A DNA stretch of 64,000 nucleotides from Shewanella xiamenensis (GCF_014647135.1 NZ_BMOP01000004.1:185496-249495); one strand, 5' to 3'; numbered from the stretch's first letter, positions 52,623-62,051 are shown. Program-made: numbers and translations. Notes: a model not told the origin generated them from the letters alone.

Positions 52623-53252
52623 CTACAACTTGTACCCTGTCGCCACAAGATAGACCTCACGGGAGCGTGCCCGCGACGAGTCCGGTTTACGTGTTTTTAC
52701 GACTTTGAATGCCTCTTTAACCGCCTTCATATATTCGTCAAACCCCTCCCCCTGAAAGACTTTGACCGCAAAACTGCCGTTAGGTGCCAAAACTTGATGA
52801 CACATATCTAACGCCAACTCGACTAAATACATGGCGCGCGGCTGATCGACACCATCTGAACCACTCATGTTGGGCGCCATATCAGACAATACAACGTCAA
52901 CCTTATCCGCACCGACGCGAGTTAGCAATGCTTCGAGCACTTTCTCTTCACGAAAGTCCCCTTGCAAGAAATCCACGCCGACGATGGGATCCATAGGTAA
53001 AATATCACAGGCGATGACTTTACCTTTGTCTCCAGCTAGCTTAACAGCAACCTGTGACCAACCACCTGGAGCGGCCCCTAAGTCAACAACCGTCATACCT
53101 GGGCGGATCAATTGATCCTTTTGCTGAAGCTCTTCAAGCTTAAACGCAGCGCGAGAACGCAATCCCCGTTTCTGTGCTAGTTTGACATAATGATCATCAA
53201 AGTGTTCCAGCATCCAGCGATTGGAACTGGCCGTACGTTTTTTACCTGACAT
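52623..53252 (-). CDS. rlmE: RlmE (FtsJ/RrmJ), 23S rRNA U2552 2'-O-methyltransferase
   Basis: The 209-residue SAM-dependent enzyme has [15 protein letters not shown] (SAM motif I), [13 protein letters not shown] and [13 protein letters not shown]; the K-D-K-E catalytic set is consistent with these. [11 protein letters not shown] is the family N-terminal signature. It is divergent from yhbY and heads the rlmE-ftsH pair, which is heat-regulated in E. coli; I did not establish a sigma-32 promoter here. Confidence 0.96.
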   Translation of the reverse strand: MSGKKRTASSNRWMLEHFDDHYVKLAQKRGLRSRAAFKLEELQQKDQLIRPGMTVVDLGAAPGGWSQVAVKLAGDKGKVIACDILPMDPIVGVDFLQGDFREEKVLEALLTRVGADKVDVVLSDMAPNMSGSDGVDQPRAMYLVELALDMCHQVLAPNGSFAVKVFQGEGFDEYMKAVKEAFKVVKTRKPDSSRARSREVYLVATGYKL

Positions 53253-53342
53253 TTAAAATCCGCAACAATTGAGAGTTACACAAAGGCTATATAAGGGTAG
53301 AATAGCGGTTTTTCAACAGTAACTCAGCAAAAGTTGGTAGAA

Positions 53343-53642
53343 ATGAACTTAACAACCAAACAAAAACAGCATTTAAAAGGTCTGGCGCATAATTTAAAGC
53401 CAGTGGTGCTGCTTGGTGCCAATGGATTGACTGAAGGTGTACTCGCTGAAATTGAAAGCGCACTCGCTTATCATGAATTGATTAAAGTGAAAGTAGCCTC
53501 TGCCGACAGAGAGCTAAAAAATGCCATCGTTGATGCCATAGTACGTGAAACTCAATCTGCAAAAGTGCAACTTATTGGTCATATTCTGGTGATTTATCGT
53601 CAATCACCAGAAATGAAAATTGCTTTGCCAAGAGCGAAATAA
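53343..53642 (+). CDS. yhbY: YhbY, CRM-domain RNA-binding protein
   Basis: The 99-residue protein starts MNLTTKQKQHLKGLAHNLKP and has VVLLGANGLTEGVLAEIESAL with the GxxG RNA-binding loop, closely matching E. coli YhbY, which associates with pre-50S particles. I use ATG 53343; the TTG three codons before is unlikely. It is divergent from rlmE as in enterics. Confidence 0.95.
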   Translation: MNLTTKQKQHLKGLAHNLKPVVLLGANGLTEGVLAEIESALAYHELIKVKVASADRELKNAIVDAIVRETQSAKVQLIGHILVIYRQSPEMKIALPRAK

Positions 53643-53654
53643 TTTTCCAGCCTT

Positions 53655-53692
53655 AAACAAAACGGCCACTCAAATGAGTGGCCGTTTTGTTT
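53655..53692. terminator. bidirectional terminator between yhbY and secF
   Basis: An 18-bp perfect stem (AAACAAAACGGCCACTCA with its complement) around two bases gives T-rich ends on both strands. Confidence 0.9.
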
Positions 53693-53698
53693 TAACGT

Positions 53699-54583
53699 CT
53701 ACGGTGTATCACTAATGGGTTTAACTTGATAGTGCTCAGGGGCTAAGCCGAGAAACTCTGGCAAGGAGGTCCCGACTGATATCGAGGAGAACGTGCCGGT
53801 TAAAATGCCGATAAACATGGCTATCGAGAACCCTTCTAGCGGCCCACCGCCCATTATCCATAGTGCTCCAACCGTCATCAGAGTGGTCCCCGAGGTCACC
53901 ATAGTGCGCGAAAATGTCGCGACAATCGCTTGGTTGTTAATCTCCTGAATCGCAAGTTTGGGTTTTGCAATCAATAACTCACGAATACGATCGGCAATAA
54001 TGATTGAGTCATTCAGTGAGTAGCCAAGGATAGCCAGCACCGCCGCGAGCACAGTTAGATTAAATTCCATCTGTGTCAGCGCAAAAAACGCGAGTACAAA
54101 AATGACGTCGTGTACTAACGCAAATAGCGCACCAGAGGCGAGGCGCCATTCAAAGCGATAACTCAAATAGCCTAAGATAGCTAACATAGCGACTAATAAC
54201 GCGAGTCCCCCCTGCTCTGCCAGCTCTTTACCCACCTGCGGGCCGACAATACTGGTATTTAGCACTTGCACTTCGCCCAGTGGCGCTAAGGTTTGCGCAA
54301 TATCCACATTGCTTTGTGCAGTGTCGGCATAACGCAATACCCAACGCCCAGGCTCACTCGCAGATATCACAGTCACTTCTTGCTGATAAGCCGCGTTCAG
54401 TAATGGCTGCAATTCGCTAGTGGTGATTCTTTTATCAAGTTGTACTTCGGTTACCACCCCGCCAGTAAAATCTAAGCCCCAATTAAAACCCTTCACGCCG
54501 ATGATAGTAAGTGAGGCCAGCATTAAAAAGATCGAGATAGCGCTCGAAATATAACGCCATTTAGTCAGATTAATATTCTTCAT
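53699..54583 (-). CDS. secF: SecF, protein export membrane protein
   Basis: The 294-residue protein has six transmembrane segments. The SecF signatures GLDFTGGVVTEV near residue 34 and VLAILGYSLNDSIIIADRIRE (RND D/E motif) are present. With SecD it uses the proton gradient to complete protein export. It begins 2 bases after secD. The usual tgt-yajC neighbours are absent here. Confidence 0.95.
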   Translation of the reverse strand: MKNINLTKWRYISSAISIFLMLASLTIIGVKGFNWGLDFTGGVVTEVQLDKRITTSELQPLLNAAYQQEVTVISASEPGRWVLRYADTAQSNVDIAQTLAPLGEVQVLNTSIVGPQVGKELAEQGGLALLVAMLAILGYLSYRFEWRLASGALFALVHDVIFVLAFFALTQMEFNLTVLAAVLAILGYSLNDSIIIADRIRELLIAKPKLAIQEINNQAIVATFSRTMVTSGTTLMTVGALWIMGGGPLEGFSIAMFIGILTGTFSSISVGTSLPEFLGLAPEHYQVKPISDTP

Positions 54584-54585
54584 TT

Positions 54586-56460
54586 TTATACCCTCACATG
54601 ACGGCGCGCATCACGCCCATAAACAAGGTTAATCAAGGCTCTTGAAGCAAAAATACCGGTAAACATACTGGTCAGAAGACCTAAGCCTAAGGTCAAGGCA
54701 AAACCTTGGATCGGACCATTACCGATGGAATAGAGCACAACTGCGGTGATCATCGTAGTGAAGTTGGCGTCGAAAATGGTTGAAAATGCACTATCAAAAC
54801 CAGTATCGATGGCAAGGGCAAAGCTTCGTCCTTCCTTTAACTTATCTTTTATCCGTTCGAATATCAGCACGTTAGTATCGACCGCCATGCCGACAGTCAA
54901 TACTAGACCTGCAATACCAGGTAAGGTCAGTACTGCTCCAGGAATAAGCGCTAGTAGGCCAAACAGGATCACCATATTAGAAATCAGTGCCACGTTTGCC
55001 ACCCAACCGAGGCGGCGATACCAGAGCGCCATAAATAGCAGCGTAATCCCCATACCTAAACCGAGTGCGGCAAAGCCGTTTTCAATATTTTCAGCACCAA
55101 GTGTTGGGCCAATCGTGCGTTCTTCAACGATTGTTACAGGCGCCGTCATTGAACCTGCACGCAGCAGCAGCGCTAATTGTTGCGCTTCTTGATAAGTCCC
55201 TGCACCAGTAATACGGAAACGATCACCTAGTTGGGATTGAATGGTCGCGACGCTAATGATCTGTTGTGTTTGCTTAGCTTTGCCCTGCTCATCCCGGCTA
55301 TATTCGCTATAGGATGTTGCCATCGGCTTACCGATATTGGCGCGGGAGAACTCCGACATCTTCTGCCCGCCAATACGGTCGAGGTGAATGTTCACTTCGG
55401 CCATGCCCATTTCACCAATATTGGCACGGGCATCGACAATATGATCGCCACCTAATACGGGCGTGCGTGCCACATAAACGGGATTGCCAGATTTGTCCTT
55501 CAGCACCTGCGCGTTCACTGAACCCGATTCTTTAACCTCAAAAAAGGCCAAGCTTGCGGTCGCACCAATCACGTTTTTCGCGGCGGCGGGGTCTTGCACA
55601 CCAGGCAGCTCGATGCGGATACGGTGTTCACCCTGACGCTGCACTAGAGCCTCAGTGATCCCCAACTCTTCAATACGGCTACGCATGATTTGCAGGTTTT
55701 GCTGCACCGTTAAATTACGTAACTTAATTTGCTCATCTTGAGCAAGTTTGACCACTAAGCCATTATCCCCATTGGTTAATTGCCAAGTTGGATAGCTTTG
55801 CTGGATAAACTGACGTATGGCAGCACGGGCGTTATTGTCTGATGCTGAAGCATCCGTTAATGCAACCGCTATTTGTAATCCGGCATCATCGCGCGTGTTG
55901 TCAATACGCACACTGGCGCCACGGATTTGTTGTTCGCGTAAAAATTGTCTTAAGGATTCGACTAGGGCATCTGCTTGGGCTTGGTAGACAGGTTGTACAT
56001 CCACATCCAGCAAAAATTGCACCCCGCCGCGTAAATCAAGCCCGAGCTTAATCGGTTCAAAACCCATATTTTGCAGCCAACTCGGCGCAGCACTCACCAA
56101 TGCCAGCGTGAGTTCTTTCGGCTCACTCACCATGGATGACACTAAGGTCTTCACTAAGGTTTGCTCGCTGTCATCATTCAGTACAATAAGGGTTTGCCCA
56201 TCTTCTGAGCTATTGGCGTTGCCATGTTGGGCATGCTTAACTTCGATACGCTTCACCTCAACGCCCTGCGCTTTTAATTTATCCCGCAGTTCAATAGGGG
56301 TTAAGTTAAGCCCTGCTTTAGCGCCCACCTGCACTGCGGCGTCTTCACCATACCAAGTCGGTAAAGCGCTAAATAACATCACAATAATCGTGACAATTAG
56401 CACAACGTATTTCCAAGCTGAATAATGATTTAGCAGCTTTTTACTCTGAATTTTATCCAT
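54586..56460 (-). CDS. secD: SecD, protein export membrane protein
   Basis: The protein of about 624 residues has an N-terminal helix (KYVVLIVTIIVMLFSALPTW), FEPIKLGLDLRGGVQFLLDVD, a P1 head (about 180-430) and C-terminal helices with GMAVDTNVLIFERIKDKLKEG and DANFTTMITAVVLY. It partners SecF. I place the start at MDKIQSKK (ATG complementary to 56458-56460); the longer frame to 56526 lacks family residues. Location between yhbY and greA, not with yajC, suggests a second secDF set. Confidence 0.93.
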   Translation of the reverse strand: MDKIQSKKLLNHYSAWKYVVLIVTIIVMLFSALPTWYGEDAAVQVGAKAGLNLTPIELRDKLKAQGVEVKRIEVKHAQHGNANSSEDGQTLIVLNDDSEQTLVKTLVSSMVSEPKELTLALVSAAPSWLQNMGFEPIKLGLDLRGGVQFLLDVDVQPVYQAQADALVESLRQFLREQQIRGASVRIDNTRDDAGLQIAVALTDASASDNNARAAIRQFIQQSYPTWQLTNGDNGLVVKLAQDEQIKLRNLTVQQNLQIMRSRIEELGITEALVQRQGEHRIRIELPGVQDPAAAKNVIGATASLAFFEVKESGSVNAQVLKDKSGNPVYVARTPVLGGDHIVDARANIGEMGMAEVNIHLDRIGGQKMSEFSRANIGKPMATSYSEYSRDEQGKAKQTQQIISVATIQSQLGDRFRITGAGTYQEAQQLALLLRAGSMTAPVTIVEERTIGPTLGAENIENGFAALGLGMGITLLFMALWYRRLGWVANVALISNMVILFGLLALIPGAVLTLPGIAGLVLTVGMAVDTNVLIFERIKDKLKEGRSFALAIDTGFDSAFSTIFDANFTTMITAVVLYSIGNGPIQGFALTLGLGLLTSMFTGIFASRALINLVYGRDARRHVRV

Positions 56461-56837
56461 AGATATCACTCGCATAGTTTTGCACGCTCGGATAGTAATC
56501 AGTGGCGTATTAACGCCTTCAAACATGAGCGCACAATCACTGTATGTACGGTGAAACCTGTAAACACGAATTCAACAAAGAGTACGCTAAACGCAGCAAA
56601 CTCAGTGGTGATAACCGATTCAAATCCGTCTAAACCGAATGCGTTTAATCCAATGCAATTCAGTCATATCAGCGGCTATCATTCCGCAGGCTTTGAGGCT
56701 AGGTTATCGGGTACAGGTTTCGGATGACAAAATGCAAAGTTAATCAAAGGCATCCTTAACGACCTATGGTTCAGATGACAAACTCAAACGGTATCGTTAT
56801 GGATAAGCCTTGCTAACTTGCAACAGGGAGCGGTGAA
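56461..56837. other. intergenic region upstream of secD
   Basis: No gene or strong hairpin is seen. A loose repeat of GGATGACAAA / AGATGACAAA occurs near 56721 and 56769. The secD promoter must lie in the left part. Confidence 0.4.
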
Positions 56838-57374
56838 TTAAGCGGCTTGCTGACTAAAGCGATATTGGAGGTTGGAGACTTTCCAGCCGGAGATCCGCGC
56901 GGGTGAAGATTCGGCTAAGAGGGTCCAATCCGGGCGAGCATCGAGGCGAATATTTTCCCCTAATGCGGGCGCAGGCTCTGGTTCAAACTCAAAGGCCAAC
57001 TGGTAAACAGGCTTCACTTCACGCATATCATGCTGAACAAGATTGATAAAGCGCTGGGAGTTAACCGGGGCAAAATTAAAATCGTCAGAATGACTAACGA
57101 ATTCAGGCTCGGAACAATCGGAGGCTTGCACCTTATCAGAGGCAATGCAAACCGCTTGACTCTCGTCCGCAGTCGATTGTTCAGTTGAATGGCGCGATGT
57201 CGTATTTTCTTGCGCTGTGATTGACGGCGTATCGGCTGTCAGCACAGTTGTCACTACTGTTTTAGGCGCAAAATGCTGAGCGGTTAAGCTGCGCGGCGCA
57301 TAGCCACTCGAATGGGCGATCAAAATGATCGACACACAGAGTAACATTAATCCTTGGCGCCAAAACTTAATCAA
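56838..57374 (-). CDS. unknown secreted or membrane-anchored protein
   Basis: I do not recognise this 178-residue protein. It has an uncleaved or cleavable hydrophobic N terminus (GLMLLCVSIILIAHSSGYA, about 8-26), a Thr/Ser/Glu-rich middle (about 40-85) with two Cys (near CIASDKVQASDC), and a C-terminal third with QRFINLVQHDMREVKPVYQL and WKVSNLQYRFSQQ. The latter looks like the structured part. Stop-free length and normal composition make it a real gene. It sits between secDF and greA on the same strand without obvious operon links. Confidence 0.6.
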   Translation of the reverse strand: MIKFWRQGLMLLCVSIILIAHSSGYAPRSLTAQHFAPKTVVTTVLTADTPSITAQENTTSRHSTEQSTADESQAVCIASDKVQASDCSEPEFVSHSDDFNFAPVNSQRFINLVQHDMREVKPVYQLAFEFEPEPAPALGENIRLDARPDWTLLAESSPARISGWKVSNLQYRFSQQAA

Positions 57375-57587
57375 ACTCAGATCCTAAATGGTGCACGCAG
57401 CAATTTACGTGAAAAATGTTTACAGGAAAAACAACGCTTTCTTGAATAGCTTTATTAAAAACATAGAAAGTTCCAAGCATGCAGCTTAAGTAACTGCCAA
57501 CTCAGAGGCAAATTAAACTTTATCCATCTTTCTAAGTTTGCACTGCAAAGAGACTTATTGCGCAACGTGTTAAGTATCAAAAAGACA

Positions 57588-57612
57588 TAAAAAAGCCGCT
57601 AAAAGCGGCTTT
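57588..57612 (-). terminator. terminator of greA
   Basis: AAAGCCGCT pairs with AGCGGCTTT around AAA, with TTTTTTATG following leftwards. Confidence 0.82.
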
Positions 57613-57642
57613 CAATGGTAAATAACCTGATGATATAAAGGC

Positions 57643-58119
57643 TTAGATATATTGCACCGAAATAATTTCGTAGTCGGTCAAACCACCGGGGGTCGTGATA
57701 GACACTTCATCCCCTTCATTTTTACCCACTAATCCTCGGGCGATCGGAGAGTTGACTGAAATCAGGTTTTCTTTGATGTTGGCTTCATCGTCACCTACGA
57801 TTCGGTAGGTAACTTCAGCATCGGTATCGAGATTTAAGATAGTCACAGTCGCGCCAAAAATAATACGACCGTTGTTCACCATCTTAGTCACATCGATGAT
57901 CTGCGCGTTAGAAAGTTTGCCTTCAATATCACGGATACGCGCTTCACAAATACCTTGCTCTTCACGGGCTGCGTGGTATTCAGCGTTTTCCTTCAGATCG
58001 CCTAATTCTCTCGCTGAGGCAATCGCTTCAGTGATTTTAGGGCGACGTTCAAACTTGAGCATATCTAACTCTTTACGCAGCTGTTCTGCACCGACAACTG
58101 TCATAGGAACCTTAGTCAT
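57643..58119 (-). CDS. greA: GreA, transcript cleavage factor
   Basis: The 158-residue protein has the N-terminal coiled coil ([39 protein letters not shown], whose acidic tip DLKEN enters the polymerase channel) and a C-terminal FKBP-like domain. It rescues backtracked RNA polymerase. It stands alone with its own terminator. Confidence 0.97.
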   Translation of the reverse strand: MTKVPMTVVGAEQLRKELDMLKFERRPKITEAIASARELGDLKENAEYHAAREEQGICEARIRDIEGKLSNAQIIDVTKMVNNGRIIFGATVTILNLDTDAEVTYRIVGDDEANIKENLISVNSPIARGLVGKNEGDEVSITTPGGLTDYEIISVQYI

Positions 58120-58330
58120 AACTTCTTTCGTCTCCTTTAAACAAAAGCAACCCGTGCCGACGCTAAGGTCAACACAGTAAAATCAGGGTGGAATTGCGCT
58201 ATTCTAATCGTTATGCGCGTGGGATGCATCAAGAACTGTGCACCCTTGCAGCTTACTGAAGCTAGCGCCCAGATGCTAGTAGTAAAGAATGATAGTGCGA
58301 TCTTAATTACGGCAAGAGCTAAAAACAAAA

Positions 58331-58357
58331 ATGCCCACAAACTAAGTTTGTGGGCAT
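58331..58357 (-). terminator. terminator of the DUF4198-DUF2271-PepSY operon
   Basis: ATGCCCACAAACT pairs with AGTTTGTGGGCAT around one base; the leftward strand continues TTTTGTTTTT. Confidence 0.85.
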
Positions 58358-58384
58358 TAATCACTTTAGTAATAAAGTCTTAGC

Positions 58385-59209
58385 TTATTCAAGCCCTGCT
58401 TCGAAGGTCAAAAAGATTTCGCTTACCGTCTTATCGGCAAGAGATTTATCAGGACTTGGGCGCTCGATAGAGGCATGTAATAAATAACGGCCAGCGGCAG
58501 GTAACGTCATCGCCACTTTACCTTCTTTATCAGAGGTTAAGCTAATTTCCTCTGGCTTGTTACGGTATAGGCTACCGTCCTTCATAATGGCTACGCTGAC
58601 GCCTTCAACGGGCTTTCCATCATAAACAAATTGCAGTGTTGCAGGTTCATTCTCAACAATATCAGCAGGATGCGTGATAGGTACTAATTCTAAGTATTCA
58701 CCTTTAGGTGCCAGTACCTTATCGGTTGGTTTATTGCGAGTCACATAGGTTTCAACCCTCGCAACGGTTAATGAGCCTTTAAGATCATAGGCATCCTTTG
58801 GCATGACAGCTGCGGTCGCTTTTTTATCGAGACGGCTACGCACTACCTCTTCTTTTCCTTTGACTTTGTAAACCGAAAAATACCGAGGCGTAACTTCTTT
58901 CTCGAACTTATAGGTGCCGTCTTGTAATAGCTGCACATCGAAAACCGATTTACGGCCGCCAGTGTAGCTCGAACTTGGTGAACTCGACTTGCCATCGGGT
59001 AAATACACTTTCACATCGCTAGCCGTAACAGGCTTATCAACCATAAACACTTGGTTACTAGCGGAAACATCAGAAGTAATCCAAACTGCCTCATTACTTT
59101 CTGCCGACACATTGTAGTGGCTAGGTAGAATCCAGCGGTCATGGCTGCTGGCAAATGGGCTGAGGCACAGTGCGCTAACTAAGGCAACAAAACGTAATTT
59201 CATCTTCAT
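58385..59209 (-). CDS. DUF4198-family periplasmic protein
   Basis: The 274-residue protein has a signal peptide (MKMKLRFVALVSALCLSPFA, cleavage near FASS-HDRW) and the DUF4198 opening HDRWILPSHYNVS. A beta-sandwich (FVYDGKPVEGVSVAIMKDG, KVAMTLPAAGRYLLHASIE) makes up the C-terminal part. Members often sit with metal-uptake genes. It is last in a three-gene unit with a Fur-box match upstream. Its ligand is unknown; the N-terminal His of the mature protein could bind metal, which is my inference. Confidence 0.88.
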   Translation of the reverse strand: MKMKLRFVALVSALCLSPFASSHDRWILPSHYNVSAESNEAVWITSDVSASNQVFMVDKPVTASDVKVYLPDGKSSSPSSSYTGGRKSVFDVQLLQDGTYKFEKEVTPRYFSVYKVKGKEEVVRSRLDKKATAAVMPKDAYDLKGSLTVARVETYVTRNKPTDKVLAPKGEYLELVPITHPADIVENEPATLQFVYDGKPVEGVSVAIMKDGSLYRNKPEEISLTSDKEGKVAMTLPAAGRYLLHASIERPSPDKSLADKTVSEIFLTFEAGLE

Positions 59210-59232
59210 ATCCTTTTCGTTAAATACTAGGC

Positions 59233-59748
59233 TTAGCGAGTCATGCCGCTTAAGCGAATATCAATGACGCCAGTTTCAGTGGTGGCGGGTAATTGGGCGG
59301 TAAAATCCCCCGCCGATAAATCAAAGTTTTGTCTGACCAAATCACGGCCACCATGCTCACGCACCACTTCGATAAACACCGTGTAGGAGGCAGGAACAAG
59401 AGGTTTACCTGCATCATCTTTTAAGTCCCAATCAATTTTATAGTGGCCCGCAGGACGTGTAGCTGAGGCGATACCATCGACAAAGCTCATATCCTCACGT
59501 CCGGCTTTACGCCACCAACGACGAATATCCTTGAGCCATTTATGGCCTTCATCCCATACCCATAGGCTTATGGTTTTAACGGTTTGGCCCTTGGCATCCT
59601 CAACCCATACAGCCACATAGGGTCTGTGATACTGGCCCTCGGTAATTTCTGGCAAGGTTAAATCCACGGTCATTTTCGGTGCGGCCAATACCGCAGAACT
59701 CACAAACAACGCACCGATAGCGGTGGTGCGAATAAGATGACGCATCAT
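59233..59748 (-). CDS. DUF2271-family periplasmic protein
   Basis: The protein of about 171 residues has a signal peptide (MRHLIRTTAIGALFVSSAVL, cleavage at AAA/APK). DUF2271 patterns are PYVAVWVEDAKGQTVKTISLWV, KWLKDIRRWW and GHYKIDWDLKDDAGKPL. I use the ATG complementary to 59746-59748 with AGGGAGA upstream; an ATG 13 codons earlier would overlap the PepSY gene. Function unknown. It overlaps the end of the upstream gene's frame only in that longer form. Confidence 0.87.
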   Translation of the reverse strand: MMRHLIRTTAIGALFVSSAVLAAPKMTVDLTLPEITEGQYHRPYVAVWVEDAKGQTVKTISLWVWDEGHKWLKDIRRWWRKAGREDMSFVDGIASATRPAGHYKIDWDLKDDAGKPLVPASYTVFIEVVREHGGRDLVRQNFDLSAGDFTAQLPATTETGVIDIRLSGMTR

Positions 59749-59761
59749 CAAGCGGCTCTCC

Positions 59762-60358
59762 CTATGGAACAAAATAAACATAAACAAGTGCGCAGCCAGA
59801 GCTGACGATCACCATATAAAACAACGATTTTTTTAGTCTTTTGGTTTGAGGTAACAGTAAATAAGCACCCGTGAGTGAGAACAAAATAATCAACAGCGCA
59901 CAAAGATCGAGTACCCAAGCCCAGACACTTCCAGTATTACGGCCCTTGTGCAGATCATTTAGCACTGCGACAACGCCATAATCTAAGGTCTCGATATAGG
60001 CTTTGCCGTCGAGCAGATCGAGGGTGACTGTGCGATAGGTACCAGGCCCCTTACTCACTAGGCTGATTTCATCCTCATCGATATCGGCAGTGGTAATATC
60101 CATATCCCATTGACTTTTAAGCCAATGCCCCGCAGCTAAACGCCACTCGGGCTCCTGCGGCGCAGTGGGAATTAAATAACTGGGAATATCAAACTGCTCG
60201 CGCAGTGGCTCTTGATCCGCCGACGAAAACCAATTGGGGTGATTTAAGGTGATCCCCGTAATCGCGAAAAATAGCATTAACAAAAGCAACGCCATTGAGA
60301 CGTAGACATGGATAATGCGTGCGTAGGAAAGAGATGATTTACTGACTTTAAATTTCAA
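59762..60358 (-). CDS. PepSY-associated transmembrane protein
   Basis: The 198-residue protein has an N-terminal helix (IIHVYVSMALLLLMLFFAITGITLNHPNW, with the typical PepSY_TM HxxxG-like start), a periplasmic PepSY-type domain and two C-terminal helices (WAWVLDLCALLIILFSLTGAYLLL; YMVIVSSGCALVYVYFV). Conserved His in VAVLNDLHKGRNTGSVWAW suggests haem or metal handling, as in FoxB-like reductases; that is inference. First gene of the operon, about 100 bp from the Fur-box match. Confidence 0.88.
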   Translation of the reverse strand: MKFKVSKSSLSYARIIHVYVSMALLLLMLFFAITGITLNHPNWFSSADQEPLREQFDIPSYLIPTAPQEPEWRLAAGHWLKSQWDMDITTADIDEDEISLVSKGPGTYRTVTLDLLDGKAYIETLDYGVVAVLNDLHKGRNTGSVWAWVLDLCALLIILFSLTGAYLLLPQTKRLKKSLFYMVIVSSGCALVYVYFVP

Positions 60359-60458
60359 CGACTGACTCTCAAAAAAGGTATTTCAGGGATTGCTGCCTAA
60401 AATCGCCAAAACACAGCAGAACTTAGTGCCTGTATGAAATAAAATTAATGGGCTGATA

Positions 60459-60477
60459 GTAAATGATATTTATTATC
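60459..60477 (-). promoter_or_regulatory. Fur box match upstream of PepSY-DUF2271-DUF4198
   Basis: GTAAATGATATTTATTATC matches the 19-bp Fur consensus GATAATGATAATCATTATC at 15 positions. It is about 100 bp upstream of the first operon gene, in an A/T-rich region. Iron control fits reports for this cluster in Shewanella, as I recall them. Confidence 0.65.
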
Positions 60478-60745
60478 AAAAAGCACCAAGTTTACAATCT
60501 TTACATACTCAATACGGTAGCGTTAGATAAAAGCAGAGCTGGTATAACTTGAAGGGAGACAAACTCTCGAATAAAGATACTTTGCAACATTTGGAGAATT
60601 ACAATTAATTCATATAGATAAAAAGCAACATTTGGACTTAAAATCACACTTAAAATTTACCCTCTTCCCCCTCTCGTTTACAGAATCACAATCGGCTACA
60701 ATCCGCCGCCGGCGACTTGCTGGTACTTCCAAAGGAAATATCATC

Positions 60746-61405
60746 TTGGGTACAACTCTGCTCAAAAAAATGCGTTGCCTTAACATTATTTGGCTCGCAT
60801 TAATGCTAAACGCCTGTGTTGCTCCACTGCTGTTAATGTCGCCTCAAGGCCAACTGATGTGGGCACTGCTAAAACCCCTCGTAGGATTAAATCCTAATGA
60901 TGTCGGGCTATTCGAACAGCCTCTCATTAAAGATCGTATGAAGTCGCTACTCGGTGATAACTATGAGACCACAGTATCTCTGTTAAAAACTGCCGACAAA
61001 ATTCAACAGGAAGGCCCCTTATTTTATATGGTGTCGACTTATACTCCCGTGCCTGAAATGGCCGAAAAAGCCGGATTTGTATGGAATTCAGAAACCAACC
61101 AAATGGCAGTGATGTTATTAACGGGTGGCTCGCCAAAAATTATCTCTGAGCAGTTTACCAATCAAGCAGAGAAACTCGTTCCAAGCTGGCCAAAAGAACT
61201 GGCTGACTATACGGATCCGCAAAAACTGCAGCAAAAGGCCATAGAAGCTGGCACGCAAAAACTGCAAGAACAAATTCCAGCAGCTGCGCCCCTAAAAGCG
61301 GTTGCCACAGGCGATGTAAACGCTACACAGGAAACGGTGCTTGAAAAAGCGGTGAACGAAGTCGCAGCTCCCACAGCAGTTAAAGAAGTAAAACCCGTAC
61401 AATAA
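60746..61405 (+). CDS. hypothetical lipoprotein
   Basis: The protein is about 219 residues from TTG 60746, chosen because AAAGGA lies 9 bases before it; ATG 60770 is the alternative and 60632 a longer unsupported one. The N terminus MGTTLLKKMRCLNIIWLALM then LNAC resembles a lipoprotein signal with Cys in LNAC. The body is mostly helical (PLIKDRMKSLLGDNYETTVSLLKTADKIQ) with KAGFVWNSETNQMAVMLLTGG, and an Ala/Glu/Lys-rich C-terminal 60 residues. I do not recognise the family. It ends at a strong terminator. Confidence 0.65.
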   Translation: MGTTLLKKMRCLNIIWLALMLNACVAPLLLMSPQGQLMWALLKPLVGLNPNDVGLFEQPLIKDRMKSLLGDNYETTVSLLKTADKIQQEGPLFYMVSTYTPVPEMAEKAGFVWNSETNQMAVMLLTGGSPKIISEQFTNQAEKLVPSWPKELADYTDPQKLQQKAIEAGTQKLQEQIPAAAPLKAVATGDVNATQETVLEKAVNEVAAPTAVKEVKPVQ

Positions 61406-61459
61406 CCACGACTCAACGCTCGGCGAGCTTTTTAGTCGCATTTCACTTTTATCAGTGTT

Positions 61460-61493
61460 AGCCACAGTGTTTATTGAACACTGTGGCTTTTTT
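61460..61493 (+). terminator. terminator of lipoprotein gene
   Basis: AGCCACAGTGTT pairs perfectly with AACACTGTGGCT around TATTG and is followed by six T residues. Confidence 0.92.
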
Positions 61494-61663
61494 ATCTCTA
61501 TAAACACCTATCTAAGCCAATTAAGCGCATCTTAGCCATTAGTCATTCTCATATCGCCAAAACACTCAGCAATGCCATAACACACTAACAATGGAGGAGA
61601 AGATTGAAAAATAGCGAAGTAACCAGAGGATGATTCGACAAGCATATACAAAAGACAGAAAGC

Positions 61664-61691
61664 AAAAAGCCCGTCAAAGGACGGGCTTTTT
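61664..61691 (-). terminator. terminator of tRNA array
   Basis: AAAAAGCCCGTC pairs with GACGGGCTTTTT around AAAG, 6 bases after the last tRNA-Gln. Confidence 0.9.
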
Positions 61692-61696
61692 AACTA

Positions 61697-61771
61697 TGGC
61701 TGGGGTACTAGGATTCGAACCTAGGTATGCCGGGATCAAAACCCGGTGCCTTACCGCTTGGCGATACCCCA
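61697..61771 (-). tRNA. tRNA-Gln (anticodon TTG)
   Basis: 75 nt with encoded CCA: TGGGGTATCGCCAAG start, TTTTGAT anticodon loop, GGTTCGAATCC T arm. Identical in sequence to the two other Gln copies by eye. Confidence 0.97.
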
Positions 61772-61807
61772 ATTAACTTGTCTTCAACCTTTACGGTTGC
61801 ATTTTTA

Positions 61808-61892
<85 letters not shown>

Positions 61893-61973
61893 ATCAAAAT
61901 GTACCAGATTTGCTCATACAAACATCTCTGGATTTTTACCAGATAAATCAATTGATTTACGTGGATTTAAATA

Positions 61974-62050
61974 TGGTAGCAATGGCGGGACTTGAACCTG
62001 CGACCCCAGCATTATGAGTGCTGTGCTCTAACCAGCTGAGCTACATTGCC
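61974..62050 (-). tRNA. tRNA-Met (anticodon CAT), elongator
   Basis: 77 nt with encoded CCA; GGCAATGTAGCTCAG start, CTCATAA anticodon loop. The D arm and acceptor are like E. coli metT, not the initiator. One base separates it from the upstream Gln gene. Confidence 0.96.
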
Positions 62051-62051
62051 A

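Noticed and set aside
58137..58364. 75-codon - strand frame with a hydrophobic start between greA and the DUF4198 gene
   Set aside because: Its 5' end overlaps the perfect terminator hairpin at 58331-58357, which produces part of the apparent peptide; no family resemblance.
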